Both the position numbers and the translations under genes were made by a program. DNA of 64,000 nucleotides from Variovorax sp. YR216 (lineage in GTDB: Bacteria; Pseudomonadota; Gammaproteobacteria; Burkholderiales; Burkholderiaceae_C), in contig NZ_FNRO01000001.1 in the NCBI RefSeq assembly GCF_900107745.1, positions 620,001 to 684,000 of the forward strand, in the 5' to 3' direction. The notes below the pieces were generated by a model. It ran no database searches, was not told the origin of the DNA, and saw only the letters and a program-made list of their open reading frames with translations. Of this stretch, positions 17,162 through 25,817 are shown one piece after another. Within the stretch, counting starts at the first letter, position 1. The number at the start of each line of letters is the position of its first letter.

Positions 17162-17749
17162 CCTCGTCCGGTTCACGTGGCGCACATCAAGGCACTGGGC
17201 GTGGATGTGCAGGGCCAGAGCGGCGACATCATCCGGCGCATCGACGCCGCGCGCGCCAAGGGCCTGGACATCACGGCCGACCACTATCCGTGGACCGCGT
17301 CGAGCACCCGCTTCTCCGCCGCGCTGATACCGCCGTGGGCGCTGGATGGCGGCGCGAAGGCGCTGCTGCAGCGCTTCGACGATCCCTCCGTGCAGCAGAA
17401 GCTGCGCACGGACATCCACGAGAACCTGCGCCTGCGCGGCGGCCCCGACGCCATTCTTTTCGCGGACGGCAATCCCAAATACGTCGGCAAAACCTTGACG
17501 CAGGTGATGCAGGCCAGCGGACAGGACGCGGTGGACGCCACCATCGCCGTGCTGCGCGGCGGTGACCTGCTGATCGCTTCGTTCAACCAGAGCGACGACG
17601 ACGTCCGCGCCTTCATGAAGCAGCCGTGGGTGATGACCTCGTCCGACTCCTCGCCGGGGCACCCGCGCGCCGTCGGCACCTTCTCGCGCAAGTACGACCA
17701 GTACGTGGTCAAGGAATCCAATATTTTATTTATTGGATCCAATATTTAA
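17162..17749 (+). pseudogene. N-acyl-D-amino-acid deacylase remnant
   Basis: An internal piece, about 185 residues, of a D-aminoacylase (amidohydrolase family, normally near 480-500 residues). Recognisable segments are PVHVAHIKALGVDVQGQSGD, DITADHYPWTASSTRF and PWVMTSSDSSPGHPRA, the last normally carrying a catalytic Asp (SSD). A TGA at 17159 closes the frame on the 5' side and no N-terminal half is found. Homology stops near 17715, where the frame runs into AT-rich DNA and ends after a non-homologous tail. Both ends are therefore missing and the product cannot be active. It lies between the vanA promoter and the GntR gene, on the GntR strand. Confidence 0.8.
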
Positions 17750-17761
17750 ATAATAGGATCC
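17713..17761. promoter_or_regulatory. Three helically phased GGATCC-centred operator boxes
   Basis: A strikingly AT-rich block in a GC-rich region. The central box TATTGGATCCAATA (17731-17744) is a perfect 14-bp palindrome. A left box GGAATCC-AATA (from 17713) and a right box AATAGGATCC (to 17761) share its core. Box centres lie about 21-22 bp apart, two turns of the helix. The left TCCAATA (17717-17723) also forms a perfect inverted repeat with TATTGGA (17731-17737). The block is 48 bp before the GntR gene. From memory, the core ATTGGATCCAAT equals the VanR operator of Caulobacter, also a GntR protein. Likely an autoregulatory array for the adjacent GntR. Confidence 0.65.
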
Positions 17762-17808
17762 TCAACGACAATCTTGTATGCAGAGATAAGAATCGGAAAA
17801 CACCCCCC

Positions 17809-18528
17809 ATGACCTCGGCCAATTCGGGCGCGCGACAGCCGCTTCACCAGACCATCCGCGACACGCTGCGCGAGGAGATCCTTTCGGGCTGCCTGCCCGG
17901 CGGCAGCGCCCTGCGGCAGGACACGCTGGCCGAGCGCTTCAACGCGAGCCGCATCCCGGTGCGCGAGGCGTTGCGGCAGCTTGAATCGGAGGGATTGGTG
18001 ACGCACCACCTGAACCGGGGCGCGGTGGTGAAAAGCATGAACGTCGAGCAAATCTGCGAAATGCTCGACATCCGCGTGGCGCTGGAGTGCTACGCCGCCC
18101 GGCTTGCGGTGCCGAACATGGTCGAACGCGACTTCGACGCGATGGATCGCATCCTCGACGCCTATCAGGAATCGAACGAGTTGTCGGAATGGGCCGAATA
18201 CAACCGCCGTTTTCACCTGGCGCTATCGGCGCCCGCGAACAACCGGCGGCTGCGTCAGCTGATCGAGGAGTACTGCCTCAACACCGACCGCTACACCCAT
18301 GTCGCGATGTCGATCGCGACCGGCAAGGAAAGGCCGCAGAACGACCACCGGCGGCTGGTGGAAGCCTGCCGCCAGCGCGATGTCGCCAAGGTCGTCGCGC
18401 TGCTCGAGGAGCACATCATGGACACCAAGCGGGAGCTGATGGCGACGGCGCGCAACGTCGAGTTCTCTCAGGCCGACACCGGGGAAAAGGGCCGGGTCAA
18501 CGACGCCGCGTTCGTGCGCCTGAAATGA
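17809..18528 (+). CDS. GntR family regulator, FadR/FCD subgroup
   Basis: DNA-binding regulator of 239 residues. The N-terminal winged helix reads REEILSGCLPGGSALRQDTL then FNASRIPVREALRQLESEGL. The all-helical FCD ligand domain follows, with metal-ligand type residues in YNRRFHLALS, NDHRRLVEAC and LEEHIMDTKR. The ATG at 17809 is chosen at the start of conserved sequence; the frame is open further upstream through the D-aminoacylase tail. Three phased palindromic boxes end 48 bp before it, so it probably regulates itself. Nearby targets could be vanAB or the now decayed D-aminoacylase gene. The ligand is unknown. Confidence 0.92.
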   Translation: MTSANSGARQPLHQTIRDTLREEILSGCLPGGSALRQDTLAERFNASRIPVREALRQLESEGLVTHHLNRGAVVKSMNVEQICEMLDIRVALECYAARLAVPNMVERDFDAMDRILDAYQESNELSEWAEYNRRFHLALSAPANNRRLRQLIEEYCLNTDRYTHVAMSIATGKERPQNDHRRLVEACRQRDVAKVVALLEEHIMDTKRELMATARNVEFSQADTGEKGRVNDAAFVRLK

Positions 18529-18571
18529 TTGCGCCGCGCGCAAGAATTCCTGCGGCGCGGCGGACCACACC

Positions 18572-18928
18572 ATGCGTTTGATCAGGCCGCCCACCATGCA
18601 CGAGTTCGCCGTACTGCGTGTGCTTCGTGCGGAGGCCGAACGTCTGCCGCACGCCGCCGCAGCGATGGCGGCGGCGTACCTGCCGACCATCCCCCTGCCA
18701 GACGACAACTGGCGGTCGGTGCTCGGGCGGGCCCTCGGCGAACGAGCCGGCGACGTGCCTTGTCCGCCGCTCGACGAGCTGGTGGCGGGGTACGGCAGAC
18801 CCGGCGCATGGCTTCCTGCCGCCTATCACGGCGACGCCACGGACGCGCGCTACTGGCTGGTAGGCCTGCTGGAGCGCACGGCCGAGTACCTCTCCCCGGC
18901 CCCGGCGGGGACGACCGGCGCTCGCTGA
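18572..18928 (+). CDS. Hypothetical protein, 118 residues
   Basis: No family recognised. The frame shows the strong G/C third-position bias of true genes, while opposite-strand frames here look less gene-like. The product is soluble, without signal peptide or membrane span, rich in Ala, Leu and Arg in its first half (LRVLRAEAERLPHAAAAMAA) and with aromatic residues toward the end (ARYWLVGLLERTAEYL). Start could be 18572 or the next ATG at 18596; neither has a good ribosome-binding site. It follows the GntR gene by 43 bp. Existence is likely but not certain. Confidence 0.5.
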   Translation: MRLIRPPTMHEFAVLRVLRAEAERLPHAAAAMAAAYLPTIPLPDDNWRSVLGRALGERAGDVPCPPLDELVAGYGRPGAWLPAAYHGDATDARYWLVGLLERTAEYLSPAPAGTTGAR

Positions 18929-19089
18929 TCGGGACGCGCGCGCCGAACTCAAGACCAGGCAGCAGCCGTTCCGGTGCGCCGGGAATGATGACGCACGACA
19001 CGCAACTGATGGCGAAGCGTGCACGGCTCCATCGCGTCGGCCAGCGTTGCCAAGAAGTCCTGCCGGTCAAGCAGGAGCAGCGCGTTCGG

Positions 19090-19305
19090 CTACTTGGCCA
19101 TCTTGGAATTCAGGGTCTCAGCAAGGTAGTTCGTCGCCAGGGCCTGCACTAGTTGCGCCGCAAGTTCGCGCTGCTCGTGCGTACTGGCCCCGGCAAATGT
19201 CGACGCGATGTCTTTTGCGAGGTCGAGCTGCTCGAGCGTGATCGCGTGCGCACGCGCCAGCATCGACTTCTGGAATGGGTTCATCTTGTTCGGCTCGGTG
19301 GACAT
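19090..19305 (-). CDS. Small helical protein, 71 residues, unknown function
   Basis: Hypothetical soluble protein, predicted almost wholly helical, with the pattern NPFQKSMLARAHAITLEQLD then ASTFAGASTHEQRELAAQLV. The composition resembles small phasin-like or coiled-coil proteins, but there is no firm family. Codon use is consistent with expression. The ATG is preceded by a purine-rich stretch (AGAGAGAGCGAG), a weak ribosome-binding site. It is monocistronic between the + strand 118-residue frame and tRNA-Ser. The 161 bp between 18929 and 19089 show nothing recognisable. Confidence 0.6.
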   Translation of the reverse strand: MSTEPNKMNPFQKSMLARAHAITLEQLDLAKDIASTFAGASTHEQRELAAQLVQALATNYLAETLNSKMAK

Positions 19306-19408
19306 TTCTCGCTCTCTCTATTGAAAGGGCTGCAGTATGACCACTGCGCCCAACCCCATTCGACCGCGCGGAGGGTGAGGGAGGACGCGATGTGCCGCGT
19401 CCAGACGC

Positions 19409-19432
19409 AAAAAAGCCCCGTCTGGCGGGGCT
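19409..19432 (-). terminator. Rho-independent terminator of tRNA-Ser
   Basis: On the minus strand, stem AGCCCCG with CGGGGCT around a 5-nt loop is followed by a run of T (six A on the + strand at 19409-19414). It lies 47 bp beyond the 3' end of tRNA-Ser and is a textbook terminator. Confidence 0.92.
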
Positions 19433-19478
19433 CTTGAGGCCTTCTTGATGCGCTGTGAAGCGATCTGAAAGCTAGTTC

Positions 19479-19571
19479 TGGCGGAACCGGAGGGATTCGA
19501 ACCCTCGATGAGGCTCTACACCCCATACTCCCTTAGCAGGGGAGCACCTTCGGCCACTCGGTCACAGTTCC
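19479..19571 (-). tRNA. serX: tRNA-Ser (anticodon GCT)
   Basis: A 93-nt class II tRNA with CCA encoded. The 5' GGAACTG pairs with 3' CGGTTCC (one G-T pair) before GCCA. The anticodon loop reads CTGCTAA in a CTCCC/GGGAG stem, giving anticodon GCT for AGC and AGT codons. A long variable arm is present, and the T arm contains GGTTCGAATCC. It is followed by a strong terminator and lies 22 bp downstream of the lysC stop, so it could be read from lysC or its own promoter. The symbol is by E. coli analogy only. Confidence 0.96.
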
Positions 19572-19593
19572 TGAGCCGTCGATTATGCCACGT

Positions 19594-20862
19594 TCAAGCG
19601 GCCGGCTGATCGAGATCGAAAGCTTTGTGCAGCGCGCGGACGGCCAGCTCCATATATTTCTCGTCGATCACGACCGAGGTCTTGATTTCACTGGTGGAAA
19701 TCATCTGGATGTTGATGCCCTCTTCGCTCAGCACGCGGAACATCTTGCTCGCCACGCCGACGTGGCTGCGCATGCCGATGCCCACGATGCTGACCTTGCA
19801 GATCTTGGTGTCGCCGACGATGTCCGCCGCGCCCAGGGTGGGCAGCACCTTGGCCTTGAGCAGATCGACCGCGCGGGCGTAGTCGTTGCGGTGAACCGTG
19901 AAGCTGAAGTCGGTGCGACCGTCCTTGCTCAGGTTCTGGATGATCACATCGACCTCGATGTTCGCATCCGCGACAGCGCCGAGGATGTGATACGCGATGC
20001 CCGGCTTGTCGGGCACGCCCAGCACGGAAATCTTGGCTTCGTCCCGATTGAACGCAATGCCGGATACGACGGCTTGTTCCATGTTTTCGTCTTCCTCGAA
20101 AGTGATCAGCGTGCCTGACTTGGCTTCTTCGTTGATGTCGATGTCCCACGGCGTGAAGCTCGAAAGCACGCGCAGGGGCACCTTGTACTTGCCGGCGAAT
20201 TCGACCGAGCGGATCTGCAGCACCTTGGAGCCCAGGCTCGCCATCTCGAGCATTTCCTCGAAGCTCACGGTGGCGAGGCGGCGCGCATCGGGTTCGACAC
20301 GCGGATCCGTGGTGTAGACGCCGTCGACGTCGGTGTAGATGAGGCACTCGTTCGCCTTCATCGCCGCGGCGATCGCCACTGCCGAGGTGTCGCTGCCGCC
20401 ACGGCCGAGCGTGGTGATGTTGCCGGCATCGTCGACGCCCTGGAAACCGGTGATCACGACCACCTTGCCGGCATCGAGGTCGGCGCGCACGCGCTCGTCG
20501 TCGATGCGCTCGATGCGGGCCTTGGTGAAGGCGCTGTCGGTCTTCACCTGAACCTGCCAGCCCGCATAGCTGACGGCCTGCAGACCCTCGGACTGCAGAG
20601 CGATGGCCAGGAGCGCCGAGGAAGCCTGCTCGCCGGTCGAGGCGAGCATGTCGAGCTCGCGGTTGTGCTCGTCGTTGGGCGTGCCGGAGGCGAGTTCCTT
20701 GGCGAGCCCGAGCAGGCGATTGGTTTCGCCGCTCATGGCACTCGGGACCACGACCATCTGGTGGCCGGCGCGAGCCCATTTGGCGACGCGCTTGGCGACA
20801 TTTCGGATGCGCTCGGTCGAGCCCATCGACGTGCCGCCGTATTTGTGAACGATCAATGCCAT
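19594..20862 (-). CDS. lysC: Aspartate kinase
   Basis: Phosphorylates aspartate in the first step of Lys, Thr and Met synthesis. The 422-residue protein starts MALIVHKYGGTSMGS; the frame is open upstream, but this is the conserved N-terminus. Kinase motifs include ITGFQGVDDAGNITTLGRGG and the Asp-rich ANECLIYTDVDGVYTTDPR. Two ACT domains follow (ISVLGVPDKPGIAYHILGAV and VSIVGIGMRSHVGVASKMF) and mediate feedback inhibition. The length and arrangement fit the single-function lysine/threonine-sensitive class. A 98-bp gap from tilS could hold its own promoter. Confidence 0.96.
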   Translation of the reverse strand: MALIVHKYGGTSMGSTERIRNVAKRVAKWARAGHQMVVVPSAMSGETNRLLGLAKELASGTPNDEHNRELDMLASTGEQASSALLAIALQSEGLQAVSYAGWQVQVKTDSAFTKARIERIDDERVRADLDAGKVVVITGFQGVDDAGNITTLGRGGSDTSAVAIAAAMKANECLIYTDVDGVYTTDPRVEPDARRLATVSFEEMLEMASLGSKVLQIRSVEFAGKYKVPLRVLSSFTPWDIDINEEAKSGTLITFEEDENMEQAVVSGIAFNRDEAKISVLGVPDKPGIAYHILGAVADANIEVDVIIQNLSKDGRTDFSFTVHRNDYARAVDLLKAKVLPTLGAADIVGDTKICKVSIVGIGMRSHVGVASKMFRVLSEEGINIQMISTSEIKTSVVIDEKYMELAVRALHKAFDLDQPAA

Positions 20863-20960
20863 GGGTGAAGTCAAGAGAGAAGAGTTCGCATGCCGCAATG
20901 CCGGCATTCGTGCGCCTTCGCCAATCAGCTCACCTATCAAGATCAGCGCGAGGCTGAGAG

Positions 20961-21911
20961 CTACGGCAAGGGCGAAGCATTGTACCAATGCAACGTGTCG
21001 CCTTCGCGCTCGACCCGCCCGGATGCCACCTTGATGCGGATCCGATGCCCTCGGGTACTGCAGGCGGCGATCTGGTCGAGAAGCTGCTCGAGCTGCGCTT
21101 CGCTCGGCACCACGCCGTGCTCGCTCTTGAGCCAGTGACGAAGAAGATTCGCCAGCCGTTCGCGCGGCAAGGCCCGCAGCGCGGTCAACCTGGGCGGGGA
21201 GCCCGCGTCAGCGAGATCGCCTGCAGCCGCCTCGGACAGCAACCGGGAAGCCCTCGCCGCATTGCGCGCCGAACGCGCAAAAGTCTCGCGGTACTGCGGC
21301 AAGGCTTCCGCAAGCGCCGGCAGCACCAGACGGCGGATGCGATTGCGCGTATAGCGCAGATCGGCATTGCTCGGGTCATCGATGTGGGGAATGCCGGCTG
21401 CGGCAATCCACTCGCGCAAAGCCTCCGCGTGCAGTTCGAGCAGCGGGCGATGGAACACCACGCCATGGCGCTCCATGCGACTGGGCATGCCGGCCAAGCC
21501 GTCCACGCCGGCGCCGCGACTGAGGGCAATCAACAGCGTCTCGACCTGGTCGTCGGCATGCTGCGCCAGAACGACGTGCTGCAGTCCGTGCGCCTGCGCT
21601 AGGCCCGCCAGGGTCGCGTAGCGCGCGCGCCGCGCAGCATCCTCCGGGCTTTCGCCGGGCGCATGGCGCGCATCCACGCGTCCCACGTGCAGTGGCACGT
21701 CCAGCACCGCACATGCTGCGGCGCAATGCGCCTCGAAATCATCCGCGGCCCGCTGCAGGCCATGGTGAACATGCAGTGCATGAACCTGCCCCGGCCAGCG
21801 TCTTGCGGCCGCATGCAGCAACGCGGTGGAATCGGCCCCGCCGCTGTAGGCCACGCCCAAAGGCAGAACCGCCGACCATGAAGCCAGTGCATGGTCGGCG
21901 GGATTGTCCAT
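20961..21911 (-). CDS. tilS: tRNA(Ile)-lysidine synthase, short form
   Basis: Modifies C34 of the CAT-anticodon tRNA-Ile to lysidine so that it reads AUA; essential in most bacteria. The PP-loop SGGADSTALLHAA lies near residue 23, followed by ALHVHHGLQ, AQHADDQVETLLIALSRGAG and DPSNADLRYTRNRIRR, all characteristic. At 316 residues it is clearly shorter than the E. coli enzyme (432) and keeps only the catalytic N-domain plus a short second domain. It lies downstream of accA by 39 bp on the same strand. Confidence 0.93.
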   Translation of the reverse strand: MDNPADHALASWSAVLPLGVAYSGGADSTALLHAAARRWPGQVHALHVHHGLQRAADDFEAHCAAACAVLDVPLHVGRVDARHAPGESPEDAARRARYATLAGLAQAHGLQHVVLAQHADDQVETLLIALSRGAGVDGLAGMPSRMERHGVVFHRPLLELHAEALREWIAAAGIPHIDDPSNADLRYTRNRIRRLVLPALAEALPQYRETFARSARNAARASRLLSEAAAGDLADAGSPPRLTALRALPRERLANLLRHWLKSEHGVVPSEAQLEQLLDQIAACSTRGHRIRIKVASGRVEREGDTLHWYNASPLP

Positions 21912-21950
21912 ACGAGCGATCGCGCAGCGGGCAGGCGCCCGCGCCGCGCG

Positions 21951-22931
21951 TTACTTGCCGCTGTCGGCCTTGGTGTCGGCGAAGCGACCGTAGCCCTGGA
22001 GCCGGTCGTAGCGACGCGCCAGCAGTTCCTTGACCGACAGGTCGCCGACCTGACGGAAGGCATCGTTCAATGCGCGTTTCAGAAAAGCGGCCATCTGCCG
22101 GTGATCGCGGTGCGAACCACCCACGGGCTCGTTGACGATCTTGTCCACCAATCCCAGCGCCTTGAGCCGGTGCGCGGTGATGCCCAGGGCATCGGCCGCC
22201 TCCTGCGCCTTGTCGCTGGTCTTCCAGAGGATGGATGCGCAGCCTTCCGGGCTGATGACGGAATACACCGAGTACTGAAGCATCAGCACCTGGTCGCCGA
22301 CCGAGATCGCCAGCGCGCCGCCGGAACCGCCCTCGCCGATGATCGTCACGATGATCGGCACCTCGAGCTGCGCCATCTCGAAGATGTTGCGGCCAATGGC
22401 TTCGGACTGGCCGCGCTCTTCGGCGTCGATACCCGGGTACGCGCCCGGCGTGTCGACGAAGGTGAAGACCGGGAGCTTGAACTTCTCGGCGGTCTTCATC
22501 AGGCGCAGCGCCTTGCGGTAGCCCTCGGGCTTGCTCATGCCAAAGTTGCGCGCAGTGCGTTCCTTGGTATCGCGGCCCTTCTGGTGGCCGAGCACCATGC
22601 AGGGCGTGCCGTTGAATCGCGCCAAGCCGCCGACGATCGAAAGATCATCCGAAAAGTGGCGGTCGCCGTGCAATTCGACGAAATCCGTGAAGATCTCGTT
22701 GATGTAGTCGAGGGTGTAGGGACGCTCCGGATGCCGGGCGATCTTGGTGATCTGCCAGGGCGTCAGGTCGCTGTAGATTTCCTTGGTGAGCTGAAGGCTC
22801 TTTTTGCCGAGCTGATCGATTTCTTCCGAGATATCAACTGCCGACTCCGTCTGCACATAGCGCAGCTCTTCGATCTTGCTTTCGAGCTCCGCCACGGGCT
22901 GCTCGAAGTCGAGAAAGGTTCGTTTCGCCAA
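21951..22931 (-). CDS. accA: Acetyl-CoA carboxylase carboxyltransferase subunit alpha
   Basis: Alpha subunit of the carboxyltransferase that makes malonyl-CoA for fatty acid synthesis, working with AccD. The 326 residues cover the usual helical N-terminus ([20 protein letters not shown]) and the crotonase-like core ([20 protein letters not shown], then [19 protein letters not shown]). The start is TTG at 22931, with an ideal AGGAG 7-8 bp upstream, which decides it against any later codon. It is 16 bp downstream of the alkA gene. Length and motifs are standard. Confidence 0.96.
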   Translation of the reverse strand: MAKRTFLDFEQPVAELESKIEELRYVQTESAVDISEEIDQLGKKSLQLTKEIYSDLTPWQITKIARHPERPYTLDYINEIFTDFVELHGDRHFSDDLSIVGGLARFNGTPCMVLGHQKGRDTKERTARNFGMSKPEGYRKALRLMKTAEKFKLPVFTFVDTPGAYPGIDAEERGQSEAIGRNIFEMAQLEVPIIVTIIGEGGSGGALAISVGDQVLMLQYSVYSVISPEGCASILWKTSDKAQEAADALGITAHRLKALGLVDKIVNEPVGGSHRDHRQMAAFLKRALNDAFRQVGDLSVKELLARRYDRLQGYGRFADTKADSGK

Positions 22932-22947
22932 CGTCTTCTCCTGTTAT

Positions 22948-23616
22948 TCAGTATGCGACCGGTAGCGGGTCGAGCGATCGCCAAATATACCAAGTCGCCA
23001 CGCTGCAGTATGGGGCCCAGGCGACAGCCACCTCGCGCGCATCGCTGCGGCTGACGGGGTCGCCCGAAAAATAGTTCTGGCTGATGCCATTGATGAGCCC
23101 GAGGTCATCCAGCGGCAGCACGTTGGGGCGCATGAGGTGGAAGATCAGGAACATTTCGGCCGTCCAGCGACCGATGCCCCGGATCGCGACGAGCTCCTCG
23201 ATGATCATTTCGTCGGACATGTCCTTCCACTTGTCGACGTGGACCGCGCCCGAGTCGAAATGCAGCGCGAGATCGACCAGGTATTCGATCTTGCGCACGG
23301 AAAGCCCCGCCGCGCGCATGTCGTCGACCTTGAGCTTGAGCACGCTCGCGGGCGCCATCTTGCGGGGCAGTTTCGCGAAACGGTCCCAGACGGACTGGGC
23401 GGCCTTCACCGAGATCTGCTGTCCCACGATGCTGCGCGCCAGCGTGGTGAACGCATCGCCGCGCGACTCGAGACAGGCGTCGCCGAAACGGGGAATGAGC
23501 CGCTTCATGACGCGGTCCTTCTTGGCCAGGTGCTTGCAGGCCTCTTCCCAATAGTCGGGCGTGAAGACCTCCACGGCCGCCTTCTTTGCAGGGGGCATCG
23601 TCTTGGTCGCGTTCAC
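22948..23616 (-). CDS. alkA: DNA-3-methyladenine glycosylase II (HhH-GPD)
   Basis: Base-excision repair glycosylase for alkylated purines, 222 residues. The HhH-GPD core shows [18 protein letters not shown], the hairpin [18 protein letters not shown] and the catalytic Asp region [13 protein letters not shown]. It lacks the extra N-terminal domain of E. coli AlkA (282 residues), as do many short homologues. There is no four-cysteine cluster, so it is not MutY or endonuclease III. The GTG start overlaps the cysS stop (GTGA); an ATG six codons later is the alternative. The symbol is by family. Confidence 0.88.
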   Translation of the reverse strand: MNATKTMPPAKKAAVEVFTPDYWEEACKHLAKKDRVMKRLIPRFGDACLESRGDAFTTLARSIVGQQISVKAAQSVWDRFAKLPRKMAPASVLKLKVDDMRAAGLSVRKIEYLVDLALHFDSGAVHVDKWKDMSDEMIIEELVAIRGIGRWTAEMFLIFHLMRPNVLPLDDLGLINGISQNYFSGDPVSRSDAREVAVAWAPYCSVATWYIWRSLDPLPVAY

Positions 23617-24992
23617 TGAGCCGAAGACCAGGTGGTACCGGTCGGTGAATCCTTCAGCACGATGCCTTGTGCAAGAAGATCGTTGCGAATGCGGTCCGCC
23701 TCCGCAAAGTTCTTCGCGGCCTTGGCATCAGCCCGCTGCTGGATCAAGGCCTGAATGGCAGGCTCGTCGAGCGTCGCGCCAGCCTGCAGGAAGGCCTGCG
23801 GGTCCGACTGCAGGATGCCCAGGCAAGCGCCGAGCGCCTTCAGCAGCCCGGCGAGCGCTGGCGACCGCGAGCGGTTGACTTCACCGGCCAGATCGAACAG
23901 CACCGCAACGGCTTCGGGCGTGCCGAAATCCTCGTCCATCGCGGCCTTGAAGCGCGCGGCGTAGGGATCGGTCCAGTCGATGCGAACCGCTTCCGCTGGC
24001 GGCACCAGATGCAGCGCGTTGTAGAGCCGCTTGAGCGATGCGCGCGCATCGCCGAGATGCACGTCGCTGTAGTTGAGCGGGCTGCGATAGTGCGCCCGCA
24101 CCACAAAGAACCGGATCGTCTCGGCGTCGAACGCCTTGAGCACGTCGCGGATCAGGAAGAAGTTGCCCAGGCTCTTGGACATCTTCTCGTCGTCGATATT
24201 GATGAAGCCGTTGTGCATCCAGAAGCGCGCCAGCGGCTTGCCGTTGGCGCCTTCGCTCTGCGCGATCTCGTTCTCGTGATGAGGGAACTGCAGATCCGCG
24301 CCACCGCCGTGGATGTCGAGCGTTTCACCGAGCAGTTCGCAGGCCATGGCCGAGCACTCGATATGCCAGCCAGGTCGCCCCGGACCGAATGGACTGGCCC
24401 ACTTGACCTCCTCGGGCTCCGTCGGCTTGGAACTCTTCCAGAGCACCGGGTCCAGCGGATCGTCCTTGCCGTCGAGCACCGCGACACGTTCACCGGCGTG
24501 CAGTTCGTCGAGCGACTTGCCGCTGAGCTTGCCGTACCCGGGGAACTTGCGTACGGCGTAGTTCACGTCGCCGTTGGGCGAGCGGTAGGCCAGGCCCTTC
24601 TGCTCCAGCGTGCCGATCATCGAGAGCATCTGGGGCACGTATTCCGTGGCCCGCGGCTCGTGTGTGGGCCGCTCGATGCCGAGCGCATCGGCATCCTCGT
24701 GCAGCGCGTCGATCATGCGATCGGTCAACGCGCGGATGCTCTCGCCGTTCTCGACGGCGCGGCGGATGATCTTGTCGTCGATGTCGGTGATGTTGCGCAC
24801 GTAGTCGACAGCAAGCCCGGAGGCCTTGAGCCAACGCTGCACCACGTCGAACGCGATCATCGAACGCGCATGGCCCAGGTGGCAGTAGTCATAGACGGTC
24901 ATTCCGCACACGTACATGCGAACCCGGCCGGGTTGCAGCGGAGAAAACTCCTCCAGTTCACGCGACAGCGTGTTGTAGATGCGAAGACTCAT
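23613..24992 (-). CDS. cysS: Cysteinyl-tRNA synthetase
   Basis: Class Ia synthetase that charges tRNA-Cys, 459 residues. HIGH-type motif CHLGHARSM follows the zinc/substrate Cys in CGMTVYDY. Further zinc ligands occur in [12 protein letters not shown] and [12 protein letters not shown], with the KMSKS loop in [14 protein letters not shown]-terminal anticodon-binding region ends near [11 protein letters not shown]. The frame opens upstream, but [13 protein letters not shown] is the conserved start. It is the first gene of a minus-strand run cysS-alkA-accA-tilS-lysC and is divergent from the TPR-ppiA-ppiB-lpxH run across a 192-bp gap. Confidence 0.97.
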   Translation of the reverse strand: MSLRIYNTLSRELEEFSPLQPGRVRMYVCGMTVYDYCHLGHARSMIAFDVVQRWLKASGLAVDYVRNITDIDDKIIRRAVENGESIRALTDRMIDALHEDADALGIERPTHEPRATEYVPQMLSMIGTLEQKGLAYRSPNGDVNYAVRKFPGYGKLSGKSLDELHAGERVAVLDGKDDPLDPVLWKSSKPTEPEEVKWASPFGPGRPGWHIECSAMACELLGETLDIHGGGADLQFPHHENEIAQSEGANGKPLARFWMHNGFINIDDEKMSKSLGNFFLIRDVLKAFDAETIRFFVVRAHYRSPLNYSDVHLGDARASLKRLYNALHLVPPAEAVRIDWTDPYAARFKAAMDEDFGTPEAVAVLFDLAGEVNRSRSPALAGLLKALGACLGILQSDPQAFLQAGATLDEPAIQALIQQRADAKAAKNFAEADRIRNDLLAQGIVLKDSPTGTTWSSAQ

Positions 24993-25184
24993 GAAGGTTA
25001 GGAGCGTCAGTTCGCGCTCGTGCAAAAACGGGCGAAGGACAGCTGATTTTCAGGGGTGGAAGTGCTGCGCAGACGAGCGGTTCGGCATGACCCCTCGGCT
25101 ACAATGCCTCGCAGTATAAACGGCCACCGACGGATATTTCCGCGTGTTTACGCGGCTTGTGTCCCTTCCAAATCTCGAGGCTCC

Positions 25185-25766
25185 ATGCAGCTTGCCGCTT
25201 TCTCCCCCGCTTCCCTTCTCCGCGTTTTCCCTGCCCTCGTGCTGGCTTTGGCGATGGGCGCCGCGCACGCGGACGACTACGGCGACGTCAACGCGTTGCT
25301 GCGCCAGGGCAAGGCGGACGAAGCGCTGGCGAAGGCGGACACCTACATCAGCGGCAAGCCCCGCGATCCGCAGATGCGCTTTCTGCGCGCCGTGATCCTC
25401 ACCGAGCAAGGCAAGCGGGCCGATGCGATCACCGCATTCACGCAGCTCACCCAGGATTACCCCGAGCTGCCCGAGCCCTACAACAATCTCGCCGCCCTCT
25501 ATGCCGCGCAGAGCCAGTTCGACAAGGCCCGCGCTGCGCTCGAGATGGCCGTCAAGCTCAACCCCGACTACGCGACGGCGCACGAGAACCTCGGCGACGT
25601 GTACGTGCGGCTCGCTGCAGAGTCCTACAGCCGGGCCAAGCAGCTCGAGGCCAGCAACGCCACGGTGCCACCCAAGCTCGCGCTGATCCGCCAGATGTTC
25701 GGCACGCCCGCCGCGGGCGATCTGCCGTCGACGACGCCGGATGCACGCAAACCCGTGCGCAGGTAA
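25185..25766 (+). CDS. Periplasmic TPR protein
   Basis: Exported protein of 193 residues with a signal peptide (SLLRVFPALVLALAMGAAHA). Three to four tetratricopeptide repeats span about residues 30-140 (for example ALAKADTYISGKPRDPQMRF, PEPYNNLAALYAAQSQFDKA and ATAHENLGDVYVRLA). Such repeats form a helical surface for protein binding. The ATG at 25185 is chosen because it directly precedes the signal sequence. It is the first gene of the run leading to ppiA, ppiB and lpxH, 51 bp ahead of ppiA. The partner is unknown. Confidence 0.85.
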   Translation: MQLAAFSPASLLRVFPALVLALAMGAAHADDYGDVNALLRQGKADEALAKADTYISGKPRDPQMRFLRAVILTEQGKRADAITAFTQLTQDYPELPEPYNNLAALYAAQSQFDKARAALEMAVKLNPDYATAHENLGDVYVRLAAESYSRAKQLEASNATVPPKLALIRQMFGTPAAGDLPSTTPDARKPVRR

Positions 25767-25817
25767 CTCGGCCACGTTCCCCCGCGCCTCGGCGCATTTT
25801 CGGAAAGCGAATCTCCC

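Noticed and set aside
18497..19070. Minus-strand frames opposite the 118-residue gene
   Set aside because: They are Arg-rich, lack plausible starts and extend into the end of the GntR gene. The + strand frame has better codon bias.
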